A stretch of 64,000 bases of DNA from JARIHC01 sp035546975 (GCA_035546975.1 DASZVS010000014.1:1-64000), one strand, 5' to 3'. Shown: positions 1 through 7,985, numbered from the stretch's first letter. Translations and numbers: made by a program. The notes: generated from the letters alone by a model not told the origin.

Positions 1-207
1 CAGCTGTTTCATTCCTCAGATAACGCTCTCAAACAAAAGCTCCTGCGATTCCTGGTTTATAACGTGTACTTATATGACCAGAAGTTGTCTTATAAGCTCA
101 ACGACCCCTATAGAGAATTCATTCAATTAAACAAAAAGCCCCCGGCAGGGGCTAATGATTCATCTTGGCTCCGGGGACTGGATTCGAACCAGCGACCTAG
201 TGGTTAA
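1..207 (+). CDS. Probable serine recombinase, C-terminal fragment (partial, runs in from the left edge)
   Basis: Frame +1 is open from the first base to a TAA at 205-207, giving 68 residues. The first ~45 (for example LLRFLVYNVYLYDQKLSYKL) look like the C-terminal tail of large serine recombinases and resolvases, which often end with a basic segment of this kind. The frame has no stop before it enters tRNA-Asn antisense, so its last ~14 residues are read from tRNA sequence and the stop codon lies inside the tRNA. It also crosses the tRNA terminator. The catalytic N-terminal domain is outside the window. The identification rests on tail similarity only; a decayed gene or chance open frame remains possible. 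Confidence 0.45.
   Translation, partial: QLFHSSDNALKQKLLRFLVYNVYLYDQKLSYKLNDPYREFIQLNKKPPAGANDSSWLRGLDSNQRPSG
131..153 (-). terminator. Rho-independent terminator of tRNA-Asn
   Basis: On the minus strand, stem AGCCCC / GGGGCT (148-153 with 137-142) with a 5-nt loop is followed by a T run (A run 133-137 on the plus strand). It lies 13 nt after the tRNA 3' end. Confidence 0.8.
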
Positions 208-240
208 CAGCCACCCGCTCTACCGCTGAGCTACCCCGGA
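166..240 (-). tRNA. tRNA-Asn (anticodon GTT), CCA encoded
   Basis: The minus strand folds as a 75-nt cloverleaf. The acceptor stem is TCCGGGG with CCCCGGA, followed by discriminator G and an encoded CCA. The D arm contains AGCTCAGCGGTAGAGC, the anticodon loop CTGTTAACC gives GTT, and the T arm contains GGTTCGAATCC. It has its own promoter (352-380), a ~105-nt structured leader and a terminator (131-153), so it is a monocistronic unit. The recombinase fragment overlaps it on the opposite strand. Confidence 0.97.
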
Positions 241-345
241 TTATCACGTGAGACAAACCTACGGTTTTTCTCATCGGGCCTGACGGAGTAAATCCGCCTT
301 TCGGCAAAGCCGGAATCGGCCTTGCTCTTTTCCCTTTGTGGAACT
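241..345 (-). ncRNA. Structured transcribed leader of tRNA-Asn, copy A of a repeated element
   Basis: This is the leader between the tRNA promoter and the tRNA. Positions 249-335 align with 55282-55367 upstream of tRNA-Gln at about 65 of 87 positions, with a single 1-nt gap. On the minus strand it can form, in order, a GGCC/GGCC closing helix around two small hairpins (TTCCGGC with GCCGAA, and CGGA-TTTAC-TCCG), then a hairpin TGAGA/TCTCA with inner stem AAACC-GTA-GGTTT ending 8 nt before the tRNA. I do not recognise a described RNA family in it. It could be a processing signal, a regulator of tRNA synthesis, or part of a dispersed repeat. Confidence 0.6.
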
Positions 346-351
346 TGCTGA

Positions 352-380
352 ATTATAGCGAAACGACTCTTTTGAGGCAA
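352..380 (-). promoter_or_regulatory. Promoter of the tRNA-Asn unit
   Basis: Minus-strand TTGCCT (375-380), 17-nt spacer, TATAAT (352-357). Transcription would start near 345, just before the structured leader. Confidence 0.75.
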
Positions 381-417
381 CCGTTGGTGCATTGCGGCGG
401 GTAAAAGCGCTGTTTTA

Positions 418-447
418 TTGACAGGGCTTAGGCGTACCTCTTATTAT
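418..447 (+). promoter_or_regulatory. Promoter of the solute-binding protein gene
   Basis: Perfect -35 TTGACA (418-423), 18-nt spacer, TATTAT (442-447). The predicted start near 454 leaves a ~29-nt leader with no clear Shine-Dalgarno before ATG 483. Confidence 0.7.
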
Positions 448-482
448 GAAGGCAAGCTAAACGTAAGCAGAATAATCCTTGT

Positions 483-2375
483 ATGGACGATAAGCCAGAT
501 GAAAAATCTATGCCCGAAGAAGATGACGGCGCTACGCGTATCCCTATAAATATTAATTCAACGCCTTCTACTCCTTCTGGGCCGCCATTAAACTCTGGCG
601 TTGAAGATAACAGTATATCGAGTGAGCCAACCGCGCCGGACACGGCACCTGCTACTCCAGAGCCGGGTTTTCCCTCTAATGTTCCCGCTTCCGCCGAACC
701 GTCTGCGCCTGCTTCTCCAGAAATGCCAGCTCCGGAAGCTACGCCGATTGCGCCGCCGGCCCCCGGGGCTGTTATCGGCGTCGATGACAACGGGGCTACT
801 TCTACAGCACCGAGTTCTCCGCCCCAGGTAGTGGTATCTTCTTCTGGCGGCAGCAAACGTTGGCTCAAGGTGCTTGTCGGTCTTCTTATAATCGTGCTTT
901 TGTGTCTTGTTGGCTGGGTTGTGTATGACAAGGTCATTAAAAGCAAGCCTGTGGCTGCGCCGGCAGTCAAGCAAAACACCGACATTTCTTTGCTTAAAAT
1001 AGGTATTTTGCAAGCCGATTACGGTGATTTATATCCGAACATGTCACTTAATGCGAATAACTACCTTGTGAACGCCCAAATGTTTGATGGCTTGGTGCGG
1101 TACGAAAACAAAACCAAGCTTACTCCCGACTTGGCCACGTCTTGGACCAATCCGGATAGCACGACTTGGGTGTTTACTATCAAGAAAAATGTTAAATTCC
1201 ACGACGGCCACACCATGACGGCGGATGATGTGAAAACCAGTATCGATAATCTGATGGCGTCAACCTCTGATTATGCCAAAACTTTCACGGGTACGATTGC
1301 GTCAGTCGCAACCGTTGGCATGGACCAGGTGAAGATCACTACAAAGGCGGCGGACCCGACATTGCTCAATAAGCTGACGTTCGTATACATTACTGATGCC
1401 AAATTGCCGCAAGGCCAGAGCCCGAGCATGGGCGGCACCGGGCCGTACGAAATCAAGCCCGGCACAACGCCGTCCAGTACAAGTTACCAGATGGTTCCGG
1501 CCCAGAATTACTCAGGCTCCTCTCCGTCGGTCCATGGCCTCGACTTTGGCAGCGAATCGGACCAAGGTAAACTGGTGAGCGCTTTCAAAGCCGGCCAGTA
1601 TAATATTGCGGGGCCTGTTTCGCCAAGCGAGGCTCAGAGCGCGCCGAATGCAATTCAATTTATAACCAGCCAGCCGCAAATTGATTACATCGGTTTCAAC
1701 ACGGTAAAGTCCGGGCCGTTGCAGAATAAACTGGTGCGAGAGGCTATCCGCTACGCAATCAGTCCCCAGGCTATCAACGGCGCGCGCGATACGGCAGGCT
1801 CGCCGACCAGCCAGCTCCTGCCGGATTCTATTTCTGGATACAATCCCTCTATTACAACCTATAAGCAAAACGTAGATAAAGCCAAGCAGCTACTTACGCA
1901 GGCGGGCTATCCCAACGGTTTGACGATCCGTTACTCGTACAGCTCCGATTCGCCACAAACTTCTACCGAGCTTACAAAAGAATTAAAAGCAGTCGGCATA
2001 ACGCTTACTCCCGACCCACACGCTAACCTTGACGAATTTATCAACTACGTTACAACCGGCCAAGCCGATATGTATACGGCAGACTACGCAAGCGATACGC
2101 TAGACGGGCTTGACATTTACCAGACTACATTGAGCGGAGCGGACTATAACAACCCGCAATTTACCGCCCTGTTAACACAGGCGGGTACAACGACCGATCC
2201 GGCCAAGCGCCAGCAGATTCTGCAAAACGCAGCCAAAATCGTTGACCAAGACGTAGCCGCAGTCCCGATCAGTACGAGCCAAAATGTCTGGCTTATGGAT
2301 AAGGGCTATGCCATTAATCAAGATATGCCGGACGCTTCGATATCCGTCTACTTCTCAGGCGTGCATCTAAAATAA
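483..2375 (+). CDS. Membrane-anchored solute-binding protein, family 5 (oligopeptide/dipeptide type)
   Basis: This is a 630-aa protein. Residues 1-120 are acidic then Pro/Ala-rich and probably cytoplasmic. One membrane helix spans about 127-148 (LVGLLIIVLLCLVGWVVY). The remainder is an SBP_bac_5 domain, with the typical KFHDGHTMTADDV segment near 240. Family members bind oligopeptides or other substrates for an ABC importer. This one has no lipobox and is held by a transmembrane helix with a long cytoplasmic N-terminus, which is unusual for a binding protein. No ABC permease or ATPase gene lies beside it, so its partner must be elsewhere or it acts alone as a receptor. The substrate cannot be told from sequence. 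Confidence 0.85.
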   Translation: MDDKPDEKSMPEEDDGATRIPININSTPSTPSGPPLNSGVEDNSISSEPTAPDTAPATPEPGFPSNVPASAEPSAPASPEMPAPEATPIAPPAPGAVIGVDDNGATSTAPSSPPQVVVSSSGGSKRWLKVLVGLLIIVLLCLVGWVVYDKVIKSKPVAAPAVKQNTDISLLKIGILQADYGDLYPNMSLNANNYLVNAQMFDGLVRYENKTKLTPDLATSWTNPDSTTWVFTIKKNVKFHDGHTMTADDVKTSIDNLMASTSDYAKTFTGTIASVATVGMDQVKITTKAADPTLLNKLTFVYITDAKLPQGQSPSMGGTGPYEIKPGTTPSSTSYQMVPAQNYSGSSPSVHGLDFGSESDQGKLVSAFKAGQYNIAGPVSPSEAQSAPNAIQFITSQPQIDYIGFNTVKSGPLQNKLVREAIRYAISPQAINGARDTAGSPTSQLLPDSISGYNPSITTYKQNVDKAKQLLTQAGYPNGLTIRYSYSSDSPQTSTELTKELKAVGITLTPDPHANLDEFINYVTTGQADMYTADYASDTLDGLDIYQTTLSGADYNNPQFTALLTQAGTTTDPAKRQQILQNAAKIVDQDVAAVPISTSQNVWLMDKGYAINQDMPDASISVYFSGVHLK

Positions 2376-2396
2376 TGGTGTATCGAGCGCACGTTG

Positions 2397-2864
2397 TCAG
2401 GATCTGGATTGTTTTAGTTCGGCTTGGGCCCGCCGCGTGTCTTCCCGTTTCTTAAGGGTCTGGCGCTTATCGTATTGCCTTCGCCCTTTGCCGATGGCGA
2501 TGCGGAGTTTTATATAGCGGCCGCCCGTGAGAATTTCAAGCGGCACAATTGTTCTGCCCTGTTGTTTTGCGGCTACCAGAGCGGCGATTTCGCGCTTCTT
2601 GGCGAGTAGCTTGCGCGCCCGTGTTTGGTCTGTTTCGCTGATTGGTATGCCGCTAGTGCCGGCAACGGTAGCATTGATAAGGTACAGCTCATCGCCTTTT
2701 ACAGTTACATAGGCGCCCCGTAGATGGCCGTGTCCCATCCTGAGCGATTTTGTTTCTGCCCCGCTTAGCTTCAAGCCCACTACTAAAGAATCGCCGAGCT
2801 CGTAATCGTAACTGGCCCGCCGGTTCGTGATGCGTTTGGTTTGCTTGGACTTCTTCTTAGCCAT
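2397..2864 (-). CDS. smpB: SsrA-binding protein SmpB
   Basis: This 155-aa protein has the usual SmpB length and layout: a basic N-terminus, a beta-barrel core with GLKLSGAETKSLR and GAYVTVKGDELYL, and a Lys/Arg-rich C-terminal tail with KGRRQYDKRQTLKKRE. SmpB binds tmRNA and brings it to stalled ribosomes for trans-translation. No tmRNA gene was seen in the window. The gene is divergent from the kinase at 2925 and their promoters interleave. Its -10 (2874-2879) ends 9 nt before the ATG, so the mRNA should be almost leaderless. Confidence 0.95.
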   Translation of the reverse strand: MAKKKSKQTKRITNRRASYDYELGDSLVVGLKLSGAETKSLRMGHGHLRGAYVTVKGDELYLINATVAGTSGIPISETDQTRARKLLAKKREIAALVAAKQQGRTIVPLEILTGGRYIKLRIAIGKGRRQYDKRQTLKKREDTRRAQAELKQSRS

Positions 2865-2873
2865 AACCTATTT

Positions 2874-2917
2874 ATTGTAGCCGAGGTGTTGATACTTTGA
2901 CAATATGCAGCTAATAT
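2874..2917. promoter_or_regulatory. Interleaved divergent promoters of smpB and the 2925 kinase
   Basis: Minus: TTGTCA (2898-2903), 18 nt, TACAAT (2874-2879), then 9 nt to the smpB ATG. Plus: TTGATA (2889-2894), 17 nt, TAATAT (2912-2917), then 7 nt to ATG 2925. The two -35 boxes sit within each other's spacers, so RNA polymerase could not occupy both at once. Confidence 0.6.
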
Positions 2918-2924
2918 TATTTTT

Positions 2925-3482
2925 ATGAAATTAATCATTTTAGAAGGCGGCACATCCGTTGGCAAATCTACGATAGCCCGCAAGTTGGCAGCCGATCTAC
3001 ACGTGTCTGCCTTTTTAAAAGACGATTACAAAGAAAAGGTATTCGATTCTTTGCACGAGCCGCTGACTCTTAAGCGTGCGCATGAGATAGAAAAAGATAG
3101 CTGGAATGCTGTTTTTGAAGCGGCCGGGAAAGCTGTTAGTGAAGACAAGTCGATCATCATCGAAGGGAACTTTTATCGTTCGCACCGGCGCGCCATACAA
3201 AAAAGGCTTGCGCCAAACGCAGTAGTAGTGGAAATTTATTGCTACGCCAAAGGCTTCACTGTCTTGAAACGGTATATTAAGCGGAATCACAGCGGTAAAC
3301 GGCATCCCGGGCATAAAGACCATCTATGGTATGGGCTAGTGGCACTAGAGGCGCCGTTCATGTGGCTGGAAAAATACATAAGGCCCATGCGTTTGTCTTC
3401 CAACTTTCTCAAGGTTAATACCGAAGATTTTGCTAGGGTTGATTACCGGGCGATTGAGCGCTGTATAAAACACGCTACCTAA
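2925..3482 (+). CDS. P-loop nucleotide or small-molecule kinase
   Basis: This 185-aa protein opens with a Walker A loop (GGTSVGKST, residues 7-15) and has the size and lid-like basic region (KRYIKRNHSGKRHPGHKD) of small P-loop kinases of the AAA_17/AAA_33 or zeta-toxin-like type. The substrate is not evident. The start is supported by the promoter TTGATA-17-TAATAT, whose -10 ends 7 nt upstream of the ATG, predicting a leaderless message. Its TAA overlaps the TAG of the convergent gene at 3479. Confidence 0.7.
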   Translation: MKLIILEGGTSVGKSTIARKLAADLHVSAFLKDDYKEKVFDSLHEPLTLKRAHEIEKDSWNAVFEAAGKAVSEDKSIIIEGNFYRSHRRAIQKRLAPNAVVVEIYCYAKGFTVLKRYIKRNHSGKRHPGHKDHLWYGLVALEAPFMWLEKYIRPMRLSSNFLKVNTEDFARVDYRAIERCIKHAT

Positions 3483-4579
3483 TATTGCTTGAACTCTTGT
3501 TTGGCAACATTCCAGAGCGACGGGTCGTGTAAAACAACCATGCGGTAGTACCAATACTCTGCTCCCCAGAGGTAAATTCCTTTCATGCCAGTTGCCCGGC
3601 CGTAGGCAAAGCGTTCTTTCAGGCGCTTTGCATCGAGTGATTTATTTTGTTCGGCAAGACTTGTTTGCTGGATTGTTTTGCCATTTGGCGGCCAGGCTTC
3701 AGCCTGTAATTCGCTGATGACCATATTTTTGTGTAAGAAGATTTTCTGCACGCCGGCAATCCACGCGTAGTACCAGGCGGGCCACGGATATTCGATATAA
3801 CGGTGCGTAACGCCGGCGTCCCATACGCGCTTGTAAACGGAGATACTGAATCCGCCGTCCGGCTGCGGCTGGCCTGTTGGAAAACCGATTGCGTTGTTGC
3901 TTCTGCCGATTATGACTGGATGCGTAGGGTCTGTCTTGCGTACTAAATTGTATTCGCTGATGAGCCGCTGGCGGCTGAAGTTCTGGCAATTGCCAAAACC
4001 TTTTAGGAAGTATTCGTTTTCGAGCTGGTAACTTTCCAGGCTCGGCGAATCTTTATATCGGTTAATCACGGCCTGCATGAAGGTTTCCAGCTGCGGCTGC
4101 CACTGGCTTTCAGGCTGGTTTAAATTTACCCAATTCGGCGCGTGGCATTCCGGCCAGCGCGGCTGGCGCAAGCCTACGGTCAATATGATCTTGGCGTGTG
4201 CGGCCTGGGCTTTTTGGAACTCCCAATCCAGCTGGCTAAAATCGTAATGCCCGGGCGTTTGCTCCATGTCGCTCCAGTAACTGGTGAGGCGGAAGTTTTT
4301 GACGCCGATATTAATAAGCGCATCCATATTGTCTTGCGGGTTTACACCGAGACTCTCGGCATAATCCGGTATAAAGCTCACACCCTGTTCCAGGGGCAAA
4401 TTTGCCTGGCTGTGAATGTACCATTGGGCAACCCCGTACATGCTACTAATGGCCAGAATTACAAAAACAATAAGAATACAGGCAAGCTTATGCCACCAGT
4501 TTTTGCGCCAGTAGCGGACAAACCAGGTTTTTAAGCTTTTTACCAGCTGTTTGCTATATGATTGAAGGCGTTTTGCCAT
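3479..4579 (-). CDS. Membrane-anchored glycoside hydrolase-like protein (clan A TIM barrel)
   Basis: This 366-aa protein has a basic cytoplasmic N-terminus, a membrane helix at about 32-52 and an extracellular domain. The domain resembles clan GH-A enzymes (GH5/GH42-like): the segment GVKNFRLTSYWSDMEQTPG near 93-111, a likely acid/base Glu189 in LENEYF, and a likely nucleophile Glu290 in VISELQAEAW, with the spacing seen in such barrels. It probably acts on an extracellular glycan, perhaps host or self surface polysaccharide, but the substrate is unknown. It sits beside a family 2 glycosyltransferase on the opposite strand. Confidence 0.65.
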   Translation of the reverse strand: MAKRLQSYSKQLVKSLKTWFVRYWRKNWWHKLACILIVFVILAISSMYGVAQWYIHSQANLPLEQGVSFIPDYAESLGVNPQDNMDALINIGVKNFRLTSYWSDMEQTPGHYDFSQLDWEFQKAQAAHAKIILTVGLRQPRWPECHAPNWVNLNQPESQWQPQLETFMQAVINRYKDSPSLESYQLENEYFLKGFGNCQNFSRQRLISEYNLVRKTDPTHPVIIGRSNNAIGFPTGQPQPDGGFSISVYKRVWDAGVTHRYIEYPWPAWYYAWIAGVQKIFLHKNMVISELQAEAWPPNGKTIQQTSLAEQNKSLDAKRLKERFAYGRATGMKGIYLWGAEYWYYRMVVLHDPSLWNVAKQEFKQY

Positions 4580-4599
4580 ATAATATGAAGAAGAATTTA

Positions 4600-5445
4600 A
4601 TGAAAATAAGTGTCGTCATCCCAGTATACAACGAAGCGGCCGGCTTAAGCGCCTGCCTAGACGCCATAGAGCGCCAAACTGTCGAGCCATATGAAGTTAT
4701 TGTGGTGAATAATAACTCGTCTGATAACACGGCCGAGGTCGCCGGATCGTATGATTTCGTGAAACTGCTTAATGAGCCAAAACAGGGCGTGGTATATGCC
4801 CGTGACCGCGGTTTTGATGCAGCACGCGGCGATATCATAGCCCGTATCGATGCCGATTCCCACGTAGCTCCAGATTGGATCGCCCAGATCCAGCATATTT
4901 TTTCTACTGATCGCACGGTTGATGCCCTAACCGGGCGGATTGAGTATTACGGCCTATTAGTCCCTCAGTTGCTGAGCAAAATTGACCTTATCTGCCGCCG
5001 CCATTTGGCGAAAACACTTGGCAAAGATGTTGCGATCCAAGGCGCAAATATGGCGATGCGCCGCTTAGCATGGCAAAACGTCCGCAAGGTTGTATGTAAG
5101 ACCGGCGGACTCCATGAAGACCATGACCTGGCTGTACATCTGACAGACCAAGGCAGAAAAGTTATTTTCCACGAGGCGCCAAGAGCAGCAATTGACAGCC
5201 GCCGCCTAGAAACTACTTGGCGGGATTTTTGTTATTATGCTTGGCTAAGCCCGCTGACCTACAAGAAACACGCACTCGACAGCCGCCGCCATATGTATCC
5301 TTTTGTTCTGTTGGCGATTTTAGCTTTCCCCATCTTGAAAGTGATGCGGCGGGCGTATGATGCCGACACGCAGAAATTTTCTTTGCAACGTTTATTCTCC
5401 GCGAATACGGTAGCCCGGGCAAACCCTGCTACGTTTGTTGATTAG
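4600..5445 (+). CDS. Family 2 glycosyltransferase
   Basis: The 281-aa product begins MKISVVIPVYNEAAG, the classic GT-A opening. It has the nucleotide-sugar segment VIVVNNNSSDNT and a metal-binding DAD in ARIDADSHV, and the acceptor-side segment GLHEDHDLAVH resembles an ED-type catalytic motif. The C-terminus has a hydrophobic stretch (FVLLAILAFPILKVM) that may sit at the membrane. In-frame ATGs exist at 4558 and 4585, but a TATAAT occupies 4579-4584, so transcripts from it would contain only the 4600 start, which also has GAAGAA upstream. The transferred sugar is unknown. Confidence 0.8.
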   Translation: MKISVVIPVYNEAAGLSACLDAIERQTVEPYEVIVVNNNSSDNTAEVAGSYDFVKLLNEPKQGVVYARDRGFDAARGDIIARIDADSHVAPDWIAQIQHIFSTDRTVDALTGRIEYYGLLVPQLLSKIDLICRRHLAKTLGKDVAIQGANMAMRRLAWQNVRKVVCKTGGLHEDHDLAVHLTDQGRKVIFHEAPRAAIDSRRLETTWRDFCYYAWLSPLTYKKHALDSRRHMYPFVLLAILAFPILKVMRRAYDADTQKFSLQRLFSANTVARANPATFVD

Positions 5446-5455
5446 CGTTACCCTT

Positions 5456-6028
5456 TTACGCATTATTTGAAACATAGCCGCCGCCATCCGTCGGCGTAGG
5501 ATGGCAACTGCCCCAAAGGCCTCTGTGGGCGGCCATGGCCGCTTTTTCATCCGCCGAGAATGCACTAGACTTGCTGAATGGGAAATACGGGTAATAAAAG
5601 CCGTAACCCTCCTGGATAAGTTTTTCATTTAGGAGCATGCCGTTTGGAAGATAGACATACCGGAGCAAACGGTTATAGCGGTCCCGGTTAGTGCTCATTG
5701 GATCGGATTCCAGGCGGACTTTACTAGCCCCAATAGTATTTTTTGTGAAGGCAGCCGCAGCCGGGCCGTAACATTGCACAGGCGTGTTCGGCTTGTGCGT
5801 TTCTGGTGTGTCAACGCCGATAAAGCGTACCTTTTCGGTTTTGCCGTTCATATTGACTGCTATCGTGTCGCCATCGACAAAGTGTGCAATGTTATAGAGC
5901 CCCGGCTGGTCTTGTTGCGCTATCTGGCCGAACAACCCTTCATGTTGGGCATAGAGCGCCAAACTGCCTATAACAAGTGCTATCACGGTTCCGAGAATGT
6001 GGCGTTTGTAGTAGCGGAGGGTGTGCAT
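5456..6028 (-). CDS. Thermonuclease-family (SNase) secreted or anchored nuclease
   Basis: This 190-aa protein has an N-terminal membrane or signal segment (about 9-27, ILGTVIALVIGSLALYA) followed by a staphylococcal-nuclease fold. Typical elements are HFVDGDTIAV, VRFIGVDTPET (conserved Arg, Asp and Glu), and RDRYNRLLRYVYLPNG (the second catalytic Arg). It would cleave DNA or RNA outside the cytoplasm. Saccharibacteria are thought to depend on scavenged nucleotides, so a surface nuclease fits nutrient uptake, though that is inference. Its ATG follows the upstream kinase stop by 2 nt, in the same transcript. Confidence 0.88.
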   Translation of the reverse strand: MHTLRYYKRHILGTVIALVIGSLALYAQHEGLFGQIAQQDQPGLYNIAHFVDGDTIAVNMNGKTEKVRFIGVDTPETHKPNTPVQCYGPAAAAFTKNTIGASKVRLESDPMSTNRDRYNRLLRYVYLPNGMLLNEKLIQEGYGFYYPYFPFSKSSAFSADEKAAMAAHRGLWGSCHPTPTDGGGYVSNNA

Positions 6029-6030
6029 CC

Positions 6031-6543
6031 TTACGTACTAAATTGCCGCTTCAGTGCATCTGCGTCAATTTTCGTGCCGTCTATTTTAATGACATTTTCA
6101 TCATCTTCCGGCGGTTCGAGATGGCCCGCGATCTGTTCGAATTGTTCGGGCGTCATAGTGAAATCGTATCCGTTACGCACTATCTGGGAGTGCACTGCAC
6201 GCTCGCGGGCCACCTTTGGGGGCGTTGTAATCCATATCACGAGAGTTTCGGCGCCGTTTCGGGCGGCGATATCTCGAAGTAGCCGTCGGTCAGCAGCATA
6301 ATTGAAGTTAGTATCGAATATGACGCTTTTCCCTGCCGCTAACAACTTGGCCACGTGCCGGTTCAGCGCTTCGTACAGCGCCGTGCTCTCCGCTTCGCTA
6401 TGATCGGGGCTGCTGAACATCTTGTGACGTTCCCAATCTGCCCAAACGTGCTCTGCGCCGGTAGCCTCAGCGACCAGTTTGGCAATTGTTGTCTTGCCGG
6501 CGCCCGGATAGCCGACCATTAAGTATAAAATAGGTTTTTTCAC
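6031..6543 (-). CDS. AAA_33-type P-loop kinase or phosphatase-kinase-like protein
   Basis: About 170 aa, with Walker A GYPGAGKTT close to the N-terminus, ADWERHKMF after the first helix, and FDTNFNYAADRRLLRD as the Walker B-like region. This is the layout of AAA_33 kinases (polynucleotide kinase-like, zeta-toxin-like). The substrate is unknown. Two tandem GTG codons (6546, 6543) could start it. A TACAAT box (6552-6557) ends 8 nt before the second, favouring 6543 and a leaderless message, although the gene also lies 18 nt after the deaminase in an apparent operon. Confidence 0.7.
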   Translation of the reverse strand: MKKPILYLMVGYPGAGKTTIAKLVAEATGAEHVWADWERHKMFSSPDHSEAESTALYEALNRHVAKLLAAGKSVIFDTNFNYAADRRLLRDIAARNGAETLVIWITTPPKVARERAVHSQIVRNGYDFTMTPEQFEQIAGHLEPPEDDENVIKIDGTKIDADALKRQFST

Positions 6544-6564
6544 CACTGTTTATTGTAGCAAAGA

Positions 6565-7365
6565 TCAGCGATTGGGTCTTGAGTCTTTATCTGGAACGTG
6601 AGTCCGTAAAGCAACGGCTTCATCCTCACTAAGCATTAAGTCCTCGAGTAGAGGCAGTTGCGGTATTTTACTAATGTCGGGGGCGTTTTTATAGCCGTGC
6701 TGCGTAGCCCACATCGCATATTTTGCAAGTACTGCTTCACGGCCGGGTACACGCACAACAATGGTATCGGTATAGCCGTCGATGAAAAGGCCGTGCATAT
6801 TAAGATCGCGTTGGCGCATGGTATGCCCGCCGGAAGCATCCCAACCTTCACGTCTAGTAGCAGCGATCACTACCTTCATTATTCTGGCTTCTGCGAGCCG
6901 CGGCGCACAGGACGAGCATGGTGGCACGGTTTCAACGACTACGCTCTTGTCCAGTTTATCGTCGACATAGCCAGCGGCCTTGGCATCTTCCCAGGCTCTG
7001 ATTTCGGCGTGGCCACTATTGATGTCTTTTTCGGTTTTATCATTTGCGCCACCACCTATTTCTCGAAACTGACCGGGTTTCTGAGGGTCTGGCACAACCA
7101 GGACGGCACCCACCGGCGGATTGCCGCTGACAAGTGCGTCTCCGGAGTTTGCAACCGCAAGCCCCATGGCGGCTAGCTCGGTATCTGATACGTACGCTGT
7201 TGTCGCTTCAAATGTTTTGTCAGGATAATAATGGACAGCTTCGAACTCGCCTGGTAGTAGAAGATCTGTTATGCCGGTATTTGTCTCTAGCGTTTCCGTA
7301 ATGTTTACTACGGAAAGACGCTCCGTTGCCGGAGTTCCCATGCCTGTATTTAATCCTGACTTCAT
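6565..7365 (-). CDS. Cytidine/deoxycytidylate deaminase-family protein
   Basis: This 266-aa protein has the zinc-dependent deaminase signature: NPPVGAVLV before the active site, HAE at 119-121 (zinc His and catalytic Glu) and PCSSC at 149-153 (two zinc Cys). Family members deaminate cytidine, dCMP, guanine or tRNA adenosine. The ~60-residue extension before the core and ~70-residue tail after it are unlike compact CDA or TadA enzymes, so the substrate is open. A TATAAT (plus positions 7397-7402) upstream gives it a promoter and a ~28-nt leader. It heads deaminase-kinase-nuclease. Confidence 0.78.
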   Translation of the reverse strand: MKSGLNTGMGTPATERLSVVNITETLETNTGITDLLLPGEFEAVHYYPDKTFEATTAYVSDTELAAMGLAVANSGDALVSGNPPVGAVLVVPDPQKPGQFREIGGGANDKTEKDINSGHAEIRAWEDAKAAGYVDDKLDKSVVVETVPPCSSCAPRLAEARIMKVVIAATRREGWDASGGHTMRQRDLNMHGLFIDGYTDTIVVRVPGREAVLAKYAMWATQHGYKNAPDISKIPQLPLLEDLMLSEDEAVALRTHVPDKDSRPNR

Positions 7366-7415
7366 GTAAAAAGCAAGTCCTTACGAATAAGGTAAAATTA
7401 TACAATAAAATTGGG

Positions 7416-7985
7416 CTAAAAGTCAATGCCCTTATTGGCGAGATACTTATTGTCGAAGTGGTGTTTTATTTTTGTCATGTCGGTGGCGATGTCGACGTAT
7501 TTAAGGAGTTTTTCCGGGAAATTTCTACCGGTCATGCATAAGCTGGTGTTTTCTGCCCGACTCAAAATAAGCTTTTCAAGCTGTTTTTCGTCGATAAGGC
7601 CATCATGGACGGCATTATTGATTTCATCGCAGATGACGAGATCGTAATCTCCGCTCGAAACAGCTTTGAGGGCTTCGGCATACGTGTGTTTGGCTGCCTT
7701 CATGTGCTGAGCGTCTGTAACGTGCTGTTCGCTCAGGTCGCCGGCTTTATAGAATCCCTTGCCGCCCTTGTAAAAATAAAGCTGGTCTTTATAGAGCGGC
7801 TGGATGTCGCGTATAAAAACATGCTCAGAGACGCCCCAGTATTTAATGAACTGGATAAAAGCGACTCTTGAGCGGTTGCCAAGGGCGCGGACCAAAAGGC
7901 CGAGCGACGCCGTGGTTTTACCTTTGCCTTCGCCGGTGTAGACGATTACTACGGCAGGTTTGCTTTTGTAGTCCTCCGAGAGCAT
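7416..7985 (-). CDS. cobO: Corrinoid adenosyltransferase (CobA/CobO/BtuR family)
   Basis: This 189-aa protein has the CobO ATP-binding loop TGEGKGKTTASLG near residue 17, the segment SGDYDLVICDEINNAV and the late motif MTGRNFPEKLL, all diagnostic of ATP:cob(I)alamin adenosyltransferase. It transfers the 5'-deoxyadenosyl group from ATP to reduced corrinoid, making the coenzyme B12 form. No other B12 gene is nearby, so it probably serves salvage of imported corrinoid for a B12 enzyme elsewhere. It lies 44 nt after the glutaredoxin gene on the same strand. Confidence 0.9.
   Translation of the reverse strand: MLSEDYKSKPAVVIVYTGEGKGKTTASLGLLVRALGNRSRVAFIQFIKYWGVSEHVFIRDIQPLYKDQLYFYKGGKGFYKAGDLSEQHVTDAQHMKAAKHTYAEALKAVSSGDYDLVICDEINNAVHDGLIDEKQLEKLILSRAENTSLCMTGRNFPEKLLKYVDIATDMTKIKHHFDNKYLANKGIDF

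Noticed and set aside
428..1013. Long antisense frames opposite the start of the solute-binding protein
   Set aside because: They arise from the Pro/Ala-rich, GC-skewed low-complexity region of the real gene and have no ribosome site or recognisable domain.
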